Positions 24,218 to 34,567 of a DNA stretch of 62,000 nt are shown one piece after another. Origin of the DNA: Tubiluchus corallicola (Eukaryota; Priapulida; Priapulimorpha; Priapulimorphida; Tubiluchidae); contig JAQGDQ010000014.1 in NCBI GenBank assembly GCA_030141605.1, forward strand, positions 765,001 through 827,000, given 5' to 3'. Positions within the stretch are counted from its first letter, which is position 1, and each line of letters begins with the position of its first letter. The translations under genes were made by a program, and so were the position numbers. The notes below the pieces were generated by a model. It did no database searches and was not told the origin of the DNA. It saw only the letters and a list, made by a program, of their open reading frames with translations.

Positions 24218-25331
24218 TGTCTTAGGTAATTGGAATTGTAAAGTGTAAACTCTAAAATTCTAAATATCTAAATTCTTGCATAGATTACACTGATGAAGGC
24301 ACCTGCAAAGAATGCCGAAATACTAGTAATTTCATCAACATCCATATTCGTGGTCATTCATATGAACAAATCATTCATATTCTTTATTATTTGACAGAAA
24401 ATGGGTGACACGTCATTTAAAAGTAAATCAAAATAATTTTAAATTCCAATTTAAATACTACCAGTTCAAGATACATGCACATGTGGCACTAGGACTTTAT
24501 GCAAGAAAAATTTAAATTTACGTCTAATCCTCAGCTATTGCAACACATTTCTGACTTATACACCCAAGACAGCTAACAATAATTCGTTCATATCTATAAA
24601 ATGCAATAATATGGTCTGTTGCGGACGAAAATTCCCTTCCCAATTTACGGCTGTACAAGAAATGTGAAATATTCTATCTGAAATAAGCAGTTTTGGTATT
24701 TGTGGAATCGCGAACTCACGGCATGAAAGGCTTAATACATCATCAAAACAGATTAGAATCAATCGAATTTCTTCTTCGCAATTATAATAAACATTCACAT
24801 GTGATTCGAAGTTTTTCTGGATTGAAAGAAAATGGGATAAAGAAAGAAGAGCAAAAGAAAGGAGAAAACGGAGTCAGTATGTGATGACCATGTGGATGAA
24901 AAGAAAATGAATAAAAAAGGACGAGCGTGAGAAGGTTGATGAGAAGACAAATGAATTGAGTAATAAGAAGAAAGTTTAAAGAGACTCTGTCTTTTAACTC
25001 CTTTTAAGAAAATAGTTTTAGAAAAGAATTTAATTCTCTTTAAGTGAATTAAATGCCATCTAATTGATTAATTAATTAACCGGAATTTCGACACTAATTT
25101 TATTCTCAGGCGAAATTGTATTAGAAATCTCTCGTATTGCTATCTAAGCCTTCAAGCCACTCCCAAATAACCTGTCCACTCCAGTGATAGTTAAATCAGT
25201 CATAATTTACGATTGACTTTTGAAAAAGCTGCTTAGTCAATTATTTTATAGTAAAAATACAGAAAATGCGTAATTAAAATGCAGGAACTAAACTCGTAAT
25301 TTTGATGTCAAGCATAATTCATTGATTTAGT
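24218..25331. other. No gene recognised
   Basis: No coding region supported. A CTGATGA...GAAA motif at 24291-24325 is discussed in the findings. Confidence 0.45.
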
Positions 25332-25492
25332 ACCATAGCCGGGTTCGAGCAAAGACATTCTTTTCGGACATTCACCAAATTTTTCGGGCACCCGCTAAAT
25401 GATCTCTAAATTTCTCCATGCCGCCAAATGAAGTGCCCGAAATCCGGGCATCTTTTATCACTGGGTTAGGTGAGGCAAATCCCGACTACGGT
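25332..25492. mobile_element. Possible small inverted-repeat element
   Basis: ACCATAGCCGGG at the left and CCCGACTACGGT at the right are inverted repeats matching at 10 of 12 positions, 161 bp end to end. The interior has several CGGGCA motifs. No target duplication is visible, so the assignment is weak. Confidence 0.4.
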
Positions 25493-25622
25493 CTTTTTTC
25501 AGTTGACACAGCATTTTTCGGGCAAAACTGATTCAGTCCCCCCCCCCCCGGGAAAATCGGCCGTAGGCATATGGCCTACATTACGATATTAATTACAATT
25601 TTGTAGTTCTTATTTCGGCTAA

Positions 25623-25802
25623 AGTTTACGATTCCCCACACGAAATCGAACAAGAAATTAGTTCGATTAGGATTAGGTTTAGGATTAGGGTTAGGGTTGG
25701 GGTTAGGGTTAGGGGTATGGGCAGGAATAGGGTTACAGTTGGGTTAGGATTAGCACTAGGGTTAAGGTTACGGTATTTAAATTGTGTGGGGAATTGTAAA
25801 CT
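25623..25802. mobile_element. Inverted-repeat element enclosing telomere-like repeats
   Basis: AGTTTACGATTCCCCACAC (25623-25641) and its complement GTGTGGGGAATTGTAAACT (25784-25802) form 19-bp terminal inverted repeats with one mismatch. Between them lies an imperfect TTAGGG-type block. No coding capacity and no clear target duplication. It looks like a MITE whose interior is telomere-like. Confidence 0.7.
25665..25770 (+). repeat. Interstitial TTAGGG-like repeat block
   Basis: About fifteen TTAGGG-related hexamers, several exact (GGGTTAGGGTTAGGG) and others variant (TTGGGG, GATTAG, TTAAGG). All point the same way on the plus strand. It is too degenerate and too short for an active telomere. 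Confidence 0.85.
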
Positions 25803-26322
25803 CCTTCCATTATGTAACATTATGACGCTACTGAAATTAGGAACTACATACATAACAAAACATATTATTATTCTACGAGGCATTAACTTAAATACAAGCA
25901 CACGTTACAGTTTTCCATGAAGAAATATAAATTAGAATCAAATGGGTTTTTATGGGATTTGTTGACTGATATTGCTCTGTACAGGTTTCACAGTCATTTA
26001 ATGCACATACAAAAACAGCAAGAAATGGTGTTGTCACAATAAAGTGTCCAAGCAGAATATTAAATAACTGAAATGCCCAAGCATGAAGTGCATAATCAAG
26101 CATTCAAAGTACACTCGCTGATGTAGGCTATTGTTAAACATAAAAACATAATAATAATAATAGGTAGTTTCATGTAGATGTTTCTACGTATGTTTGGGTA
26201 AGTATAAGATGATACGTTGGAATTCAAAATGTTGTTTGTTTATTTGATGGAAGCCACACACTACAAAGTTACATAAGATTACGTAAATTACATGAGATGC
26301 ATAATCGCTGAACCAATGTTAC
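25803..26322. other. No gene recognised
   Basis: A minus-strand AATAAACAAAC motif near 26235-26245 could be a retroelement tail. Nothing firmer is seen. Confidence 0.4.
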
Positions 26323-26500
26323 AGGCAAGGTTGCATTTCCCTATAGCCTGCAGCCTAGGCCACTCAAGCTTGGCGGGGCCATACTTTGCATTGCTGAATA
26401 GTTCATATATCACAAGTAAAAAATATTCCAGAAGAGTGCGAGCAAATTAGATGGTGGCTCCCTCTACGGGAGGGCCGATGATTTCATTAGCCTAGGGTTT
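26323..26500. repeat. Dispersed repeat, short copy (inverted relative to 46.8-47.2 kb)
   Basis: The complement of this segment matches 46806-47190, for example around TTCAGCAATGCAAAGTATG and ATCTAATTTGCTCGCACTC. The copy here lacks the central part, so it is either internally deleted or the other copy has an insertion. Confidence 0.7.
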
Positions 26501-27176
26501 CAGTGACATAATCACGCAATCACGCCCTGATTGCGGTCTATAACGCTGATACCTGTGTTATGCAGCAAGATACCGCTGTGAATTTGAATACGTTAGCTGC
26601 ATACATGACTACTGTTCAATTTAAAAGGGAAAAAATTATAGAAAATATCTGCGGAAAAAAATAACGCATAACGCAGGTCAGATAAGCAGGTTCATCGAAA
26701 ACAATATAAAGTTATTATATGTTATAATTATAAGTAATTTTTACGCAATAACGCATTCCGGATGACTAGTGAACACCGCTTTAAGCGGGTTCAACATTCG
26801 ATTAAGGAAGAAACATTGAGGGCGAATTTGAAAAAGCAACCAAATTTAATTTAGATTAGCTTATTTAAACCTCCAGCACAATGTGCACTTTTTTTAGTAG
26901 CAAGAAGTAATGCAAATATGAAATAAGAGATAAAGCTAAACTAAAATAATGAGGCCAACATAAAATCATTTTAAAACTACATATGTATTGCAGATTAAGA
27001 CTGTTTGACTAGAGTCTGTTAGAATGGAAACCGTTATCACTAATCGATTACTTGTAAATGACAATAAGTTAACATCAAACATCGTGTACAATTACAACTG
27101 TGAAATAAGATCTGTAAAGCGTAAAAATGTCCAAACTGTGAAATTATCTTTTACTGTGCTCACCAAGTGGCTGCTA
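26501..27176. other. No gene recognised
   Basis: No coding region supported between the dispersed repeat and the satellite. In particular, no reverse transcriptase sequence is seen on this side of the array. Confidence 0.5.
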
Positions 27177-28781
27177 TTGCCATTGTGCTGTTAGCAGAGT
27201 CAGAAAGCGGCTTGCATGAGTGCCTAAAAAACTAGGAGAATATTGTAACGAGTAGTCATTGACTGTTAATATAAATAAAACTCTTGCCGTTGTGCTGTTG
27301 TCAGAGTCAGAAAGCGGCTTGCATGAGTGCCTAAAAAACTAGGAGAATATTGTAACGAGTAGTCATTGACTGTTAATATAAATAAAACTCTTGCCGTTGT
27401 GCTGTTGTCAGAGTCAGAAAGCGGCTTGCATAAGTGCCTAAAAAACTAGGAGAATATTGTAACAAGTAGTCATTGACTGTTAATATAAATAAAACTCTTG
27501 CCGTTGTGCTGTTGTCACAGTCAGAAAGCGGCTTGCATGAGTGCCTAAAAAACTAGGAGAATATTGTAACGAGTAGTCATTGACTGTTAATATAAATAAA
27601 ACTCTTGCCGTTCTGCTGTTGTCAGAGTCAGAAAGCGGCTTGCATGAGTGCCTAAAAAACTAGGAGAATATTGTAACGAGTAGTCATTGACTGTTAATAT
27701 AAATAAAACTCTTGCCGTTGTGCTGTTGTCAGAGTCAGAAAGCGGCTTGCATGAGTGCCTAAAAAACTAGGAGAATATTGTAACGAGTAGTCATTGACTG
27801 TTAATATAAATAAAACTCTTGCCGTTGTGCTGTTGTCACAGTCAGAAAGCGGCTTGCATGAGTGCCTAAAAAACTAGGAGAATATTGTAACGAGTAGTCA
27901 TTGACTGTTAATATAAATAAAACTCTTGCCGTTCTGCTGTTGTCAGAGTCAGAAAGCGGCTTGCATGAGTGCCTAAAAAACTAGGAGAATATTGTAACGA
28001 GTAGTCATTGACTGTTAATATAAATAAAACTCTTGCCGTTGTGCTGTTGTCAGAGTCAGAAAGCGGCTTGCATGAGTGCCTAAAAAACTAGGAGAATATT
28101 GTAACGAGTAGTCATTGACTGTTAATATAAATAAAACTCTTGCCGTTGTGCTGTTGTCAGAGTCAGAAAGCGGCTTGCATAAGTGCCTAAAAAACTAGGA
28201 GAATATTGTAACAAGTAGTCATTGACTGTTAATATAAATAAAACTCTTGCCGTTGTGCTGTTGTCACAGTCAGAAAGCGGCTTGCATGAGTGCCTAAAAA
28301 ACTAGGAGAATATTGTAACGAGTAGTCATTGACTGTTAATATAAATAAAACTCTTGCCGTTCTGCTGTTGTCAGAGTCAGAAAGCGGCTTGCATGAGTGC
28401 CTAAAAAACTAGGAGAATATTGTAACGAGTAGTCATTGACTGTTAATATAAATAAAACTCTTGCCGTTGTGCTGTTGTCACAGTCAGAAAGCGGCTTGCA
28501 TGAGTGCCTAAAAAACTAGGAGAATATTGTAACGAGTAGTCATTGACTGTTAATATAAATAAAACTCTTGCCGTTGTGCTGTTGTCAGAGTCAGAAAGCG
28601 GCTTGCATGAGTGCCTAAAAAACTAGGAGAATATTGTAACGAGTAGTCATTGACTGTTAATATAAATAAAACTCTTGCCGTTGTGCTGTTGTCACAGTCA
28701 GAAAGCGGCTTGCATGAGTGCCTAAAAAACTAGGAGAATATTGTAACGAGTAGTCATTGACTGTTAATATAAATAAAACTC
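27177..28781. repeat. 107-bp satellite array, 15 monomers
   Basis: Fifteen head-to-tail units of exactly 107 bp start at 27177, 27284, 27391 and so on up to 28675, and the last ends at 28781. Each monomer runs from TTGCCGTTGTGCTG to AATATAAATAAAACTC, so each contains an AATAAA. Monomer 1 is the most divergent; the others differ at only a few diagnostic positions (TTGTG/TTCTG, CAGAG/CACAG, CATGAG/CATAAG with AACGAG/AACAAG). Combining these gives four monomer types that recur in order. The right boundary falls directly against LINE coding sequence. Confidence 0.97.
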
Positions 28782-29345
28782 AAGCAGTTATTTTCAACAA
28801 AACAGGTAGAATTTTAAAAAATTATAACTTTTACTTTAATGGAGTGAAATTTATTAATGTAAAGAAATATAAATATTTAGGGTTCGATAATTCGGTTCTT
28901 TTAGGGATAGTATTAATACCTTAAAAGATAAAGGTATGTATGAATTTATTGCGCCAGACTTTATTTTCTTATGATATTAATCCACAGGTAGCAATTAGAA
29001 TTTTTGATGCTGTCATCAGACCTATATGTTTGTATGCTTCAGATACATGGTTACCATATTCTTGTAATTTTTGAAGACTAATGAACCGATCTAATTTAGA
29101 ATCAGGTTATGACGTGTTGAAATCTGAAAGTGTTAATCTAAAGGCGTGTCGCTTGCTGCTGAATATTGGTTCTAAAACAGTTAGAAAAGCTGTGAGAGGG
29201 GAACTAGGTCAATTTGCGTTCTTTATTAATGCAATCAAAAATTACGTGAAATTGTGGCTGCATCTCTTGGAGGCACCAGACAATAGCCTCGCATAAGAAG
29301 TTTTAGCAATAAACTTAGAACGTATAAACTTTTTCAAAAAGTATA
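28782..29345 (+). mobile_element. LINE fragment abutting the satellite
   Basis: Immediately after the last monomer a plus frame reads AVIFNKTGRILKNYNFYFNG and then INVKKYKYLG, the post-YADD segment of a LINE reverse transcriptase. Further pieces, separated by frame changes, are INPQVAIRIFDAVIRPICLY (28977-29036) and, in the open frame 29081-29296, LKACRLLLNIGSKTVRKAVRGE with a following LGQFAFFINAIKNYVKLWLHLL. This is the usual order of the RT thumb and C-terminal region. It is degenerate and truncated at the array. Confidence 0.8.
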
Positions 29346-30729
29346 GAAAATAAAAATATTAAATTTATCAGAACAATCAATGACTGCTCACCTATTTCCT
29401 ATTGCAAACACTGATTGAAATTCATAGGGATATGTATTAACGTCGCTTTAAAACAATTTTGATTTTATAACAATATTATGTGACATGAAAAGTTAGAATA
29501 ACATGTTAAAGTTTTCAAATTCTCTATAAAAAGAACAATGTCCGTTTCATAAACAACCCGCTACAAATAATAATACACTTTTATTAGGACATTCTAACAT
29601 TTCTAATGCATAGATTTGTTCCGAATTTTAATTTGCTCTTTAATTCTTTTGTAGTGGCCCGTGCATACAGGGACAGACCACAGTGGGCAATTAAAAGTAG
29701 TCGCTGCTAAAGGAAACAGAGGGTATGCAGACTCTAAAGGGGGGGCTAAATATTGTGGATTCTTTTATAGTGTGACTGACAAAAAATAATCTTTTCATCT
29801 ATATCGCAAAAATCAAATTGTAACCGTTAATTAAGTAACAAAACATTAAATTTAATATACCCACTAAAAAACCAGTCGCGAAATTTACGCATTTGTAAAC
29901 AACAAAATTAGTAACAAGCAAAACTCAATCATAGAACTCTATTAAACAAATGGCGTGAAAACAAATGCAATGGCAAAAACCAAAAAAAATTATACAGTGT
30001 TCTTGACTACTTATTCTATCAGCCACCCCAAAGCGCGTATGCTAGCATAGTATCTTCTCCAGACAGGCGTAGTTCGTAATCGCAGTCATTTAGAGCGACT
30101 AAAGTATGGTTCAGACTTCATCTAATGGGCTCACAACCTCCATAATAACCGAGCAAAACGTCCGAGGGAGATATACTCTTTTCGCTAAACGCTTTAACGG
30201 AAGTTTATCAGAACGGTGACGTGTGACGGCGCTGTAGCCACACGTGCAGTGCACATACACATCGAAAATAAGTACTCCACTGGCGTCAAATAAACAATAA
30301 TGTAAACGAACGGATACATATGCTTTCCGGTTTATTGGCAAAAAGTTCCTACTCGGGCAGGACTACCGACCTGGGCACCTCTCCAACTGCACGATGGAAC
30401 CCTCACAGAATCCGAAGCGACGTTCTTCCAAAATCAGGAAAGCCATGGAAACCAACGAGTGGACATCTTCCATCATCACAAACAGATCATTTCGTTTTCA
30501 TACGTCTACTAATGGAAAACCAGGTAAAACGTAAAACGCTGTTAAGCCAACTAAAGTCAAACTGTATATATCCCCAAAACTGCGTCGATGAAATCTGTGT
30601 CACGAACGTACAGAAATCTATGCATTTGGCTTCAATCCGATTAAAATACACTAACGTTTACCCCTCCTCCGTATTTTCTTGACCTAAGTCAGAGGCTTAG
30701 CTCTTCACTGTATGGTCGTCACATTGCTC
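29346..30729. other. No gene recognised
   Basis: The open frame 30320-30682 (120 codons) overlaps open frames on the other strand and resembles nothing I know. It may belong to the LINE that follows, but I cannot show it. Confidence 0.4.
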
Positions 30730-31545
30730 ATCTATATACAAACCATCTGATGTATGCTGATGATGTCTACTTATTAGCCACAACCACAACTGCACTACAA
30801 AAACTTATTGATATATATACATTGAGTATGCTATACAGCATGACATTATTATTAATGTCGAGAAGTGGCTCCGTTAGTATTGAAGGAACTTTGATAAAGC
30901 CCTCCAAACAGGAGAAATACTTAGAGCATATAATTTCTGATAATAATGCAGATGATCTTGACATTATTAGACAAAGAAGAATTTATTATACTAGGGCCAA
31001 CCAATTAATTAGACGTTTTGGCAAGTGCTCATTTGCTGTCAAGAAGTATCTTTTTAATTCCTACTGCAGTAGTTTTTATTGTATGGCTACATGGCGCCAT
31101 TACAATTTATACAATCTGGGGAAATTAAAAGTTGCTTATAACATCTCTATTAGAATTTTTTTTAAATATCATTATGACACTAGCGCTAGAAACATTACAA
31201 CAAATCTCAATATTAAATACTTCGATATAGAAAGTGTGTACTTAGTCTTTATAATAGAGTTGACATTAGTGAGAATGATGTTTATAAGCATTTAAGTAAA
31301 TGTGATGCATTTTTTTACTTCCTCCATTAGAAAGAAATGGATGGAATTTCTTTATTGTTTTCGTTAATGCCTTGTCGATGTGATTTCTATAATTTATTCA
31401 TTCATTTACTTTGTTTGTCACTAAGTCATAGTTGTAGATGTTTACAACTGTTGTATGTAAACTTTTGTCCTGAATGTATTTTTGTATATATGAAATTAGA
31501 GTTTGCAATAAAGACTTAAATCAAATCGAATCAAATCCTCCGTGA
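30730..31545 (+). mobile_element. LINE fragment, family shared with 61.0-61.8 kb
   Basis: The plus frame from 30750 starts with MYADDVYLLATTTTALQKL, containing the catalytic YADD. It then continues EKYLEHIISDNNADDLDIIR, then YYTRANQLIRRF, then YCSSFYCMATWRHYNLYNL, an RT C-terminal region that aligns along its length with the minus-strand copy at 61207-61835. The 3' end has CAATAAAGAC near 31507 and a short ATCAAATCGAATCAAATC tail, as in CR1/L2-type elements with microsatellite-like 3' ends. It is 5' truncated with internal deletions (the residues between YADD and EKYL are too few). Confidence 0.85.
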
Positions 31546-32579
31546 AGAACTAACATTCTAAACCTACCAAATAACATCTAGTTGATTTGGATTATAATGA
31601 TCTAGAAACAGTGTGGCGAACAGTGTGTAAAGAAAAGCTAGTGCCAAAATACGAAATTAAAGTTTACTGTTTATTTCCAAATTAAAACACTAATAATAAT
31701 TCATCCTAGGTCATTACATCTTTATGTAATTCCTGATGATGACTGCTAGTGTGCAGTAGAACCATAGGATTTTCTTAATAAAAAAAATGTAATATTGATT
31801 TCAATTCTGTACTTTTTAATCAATGTTGCACCAGTCTTTCAGACTAATATGCTCCTTCTGCTTTTATATAGCACTTGCCAGATTACATGTTTTGACTATA
31901 TGTTACTGCGTACATTTGTTTTTGGGTGTGTAATTCCTGCTTTTCAACTTAACGTCCAGTGACTGGAATGTATGTATATCTTTTATTTGTGACAATTAAA
32001 ATTATTTTATATTACGTAAATGGTGAATTGTTTACGAAATTGCATTTACGAAGTAAGCAACAAATTGTGTGTCAATGCGTATACTATTTCCTTTACGCTT
32101 TAGTAGAGTTTTTTGTTTTTCAAGCACTAATTACACTGAAATCACATACCTGTATGTAGTAATGGTAGTCCACAAACTCCACAACTGTATATAATGCGGA
32201 ATGCAAGCCTAGTGAAACAGTATTTGCGCAGCTTTCAATAAAAATCCAAATAACAGCAAGTTGAACAACTTTCAGCTTCGCCCGCTGTCCAGATAACACC
32301 TGCGTCTTACAGTGAAGCAGAATTCATCAGCTTCCTATAGATAATTCAGATGCCGCGCATGCGCACTTATCACGAATCTTTTTAATTGAATGTAAGCGGT
32401 TTAATCATAATGTTGAGTAGAAGTGTTAGCACGCGAATAAAGCAATGCAAAAATAGTTCCATTACTTTAATAAGAGAAGCCAGTAGGTAGTACCTGATCA
32501 AACAAACACAAAGTCAGCTGTTGCCTGTGTGCACGTTTTTTTTGTTATTACACTGTAAAGAGAATTGTTGGGATTAATA
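31546..32579. other. No gene recognised
   Basis: No coding region supported. A structured CTGATGA motif at 31733-31760 is noted in the findings. Confidence 0.45.
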
Positions 32580-32765
32580 ATATTATAACTACTGCCGTTG
32601 TTGTTACCGCCACTGCTGTTGCTCTGCTACTATCACCATTATTACTGTACTGTACTACTACTACTGGTGTTGTTGTTGCTGCTGCTAATGTTCTGCAATA
32701 TTATATTAATACTATATTACTAGTAGTGCAACTATTATTATTTCTATTGTATTACCACTGTTTGA
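32580..32765. repeat. Degenerate mixed triplet repeats
   Basis: A patchwork of CTG, GTT, CTA and ATT triplets, interrupted by non-repeat sequence. Confidence 0.6.
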
Positions 32766-34467
32766 AATCCTCCCACCTCATCGCATCAAATCACCTATGT
32801 TCAGAATGTTAGCGGTCTCAGTCAAAACTTGCATAATCGGGTTTACGATGAGAGTCAGATATTCCTGTAAGCATCTCTGCCCATTTGCGCAATGAAGGTT
32901 GGTGTGTAATCATGAGTTATGAGGCTTAGCTAACGAAATTAATGTAATCAAAAGAAAACTGAATTATTGGCTACTTTTAGTGATCTGTGTAAATACAAGA
33001 GTCATTATAAAAGCGCACTACCAGATTGTTTTAGTTTTTAATGTAATTCAGTTCAACTGTCTATTTAATGTTCATTAATTTTTAAATGTTTAAATTTATG
33101 ACACGTTCTCTTAATTATCTTTTCTGCTGTTTTGTGCTAATAATGGGAATAAATAGCACACTTATTTTACTGAGTGGGCTTAGATTCTTACTTACAATTC
33201 AGTTGTGTATCATGGCTAATATTATGTACCATAGTAACAATTTTATGTTTTGTATTTGTATACTGAAGAAGCCTCCGCTTGCTATCAAATAATAATTAAA
33301 GTAGAGACATTTTTGTTGTATTTTTGAAATCTATTTGCTACTTTGTTTAATTGCAATGTTTGTCAACTTGTTTGTCTCCTTGTTCATTTAAATGTTCACT
33401 CATTCACTCTCTCATTCAAAGTATTATTCTTTCACTTAGTTTATTACTCCTAGCATCCGACCATCCATTTGTTTGTCAACTCATTCGTCTATTTGTTTCT
33501 TTGCTTATTTATTGAATATTCTATCTATCATAGCAAATAAAAACTTACATAACTCTGACGAAATCTAATTGTAACAATAACGGGCTGTTTTTACCAACAG
33601 AAGCTCATCAAGCTTGAACCATTGCTCTGAAAATGGGAATTCATCATAAAATCATTTGGAAAATATTACTGCCTTCGTTTATTTTCAAGATTTTTTTGCA
33701 TAAAAAACAATTTTCGAAGCATATTTAGTAGTTTGCTATAAACGACTGTAAACAATAAACTTAATGATATTAAAATTTCAATTACTATATTATTGTTAAT
33801 GTAAATAAAAATAGAACATTTAATAATAAATATTAACAAAATGAATAGATAAAAAATAAGTAAAAATAATAGTGTACACGGAATAATAAAAACGTTTTCT
33901 CTAAGTTTCAACAACGTACTAATGTCATAATAGAAAATGTATACTGAGACAAAATTTTATCCCGTATGAGTTGACAGGGATAATTACGACATAAAGGAAT
34001 TTATAAATCTACTAAAACAGATTTTTAAATTGATTGTCTGTTTTTTAGTTCCATTTAAAAGTACTGCAGGGCGTGAAATAAATTAATCTGTACATACGAA
34101 TTTAAATTGGGTGAAAAACCACGAGATACCAAATCCTAAAACTAAAGCCAGAAGTTAAATAAAATTTTGCTTATGTGAACAAAACACAATTTGATTTAAC
34201 TGCTTCCATTATAATGTATATCAACTAATGAACTTGTTTTACTAAGCAGTTTGGTGATAAAATAAAAGAAAGCTGGTTTTAGAACATTAGATTGTTCAGA
34301 GATCAAATACTTTAGATTGTGACAGATCACATTAAGCAATCATTAAGCATATTCTGGATTTGAGTGGTTTCACAGCAATTTGTGCTAATAAAAACGTAGT
34401 TCCTGCACGTACATTTAAAAAAGAAATTCTGAAAAGAATTACTACTGCCATTGTATTCAAATGTTGT
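32766..34467. other. No gene recognised; includes probable 3' flank of TOP1
   Basis: Open frames at 33086-33292 and 33666-33914 are hydrophobic and low in complexity, with no family match. The 3' untranslated region of TOP1 must lie at the upper end. A minus-strand AATAAA (TTTATT on plus) at 33678-33683, about 790 bp past the stop, is one candidate polyadenylation signal but unproven. Confidence 0.4.
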
Positions 34468-34567
34468 TTAAAACCTGAACTGTGGCCCGGTCTTCAGTGC
34501 CCATCTAAATCTCTCCTGCTGAGTTTTATTGTAAATCTTGTCTATAGGCACACCGTATCTTTTGCAC
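34468..34567 (-). CDS. TOP1: TOP1 exon F (C-terminus)
   Basis: The last 100-bp exon begins after TTGCAG and completes the Trp codon of exon E. It encodes [20 protein letters not shown] followed by [12 protein letters not shown] and TAA. The final eight or so residues differ from the acidic tail common in other animals (for example DEDYEF in human). Confidence 0.93.

Noticed and set aside
24285-24330. Functional hammerhead ribozyme
   Set aside because: The core and stem II are suggestive, but no stem I partner for the sequence before CTGATGA was found downstream, so activity cannot be claimed at this locus.
25640-25780. Active telomere
   Set aside because: Repeats are short, degenerate and internal, and are enclosed by inverted repeats.
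27177-28781. CRISPR array
   Set aside because: The 107-bp units are contiguous and almost identical, with no unique spacers, and the window is animal DNA.
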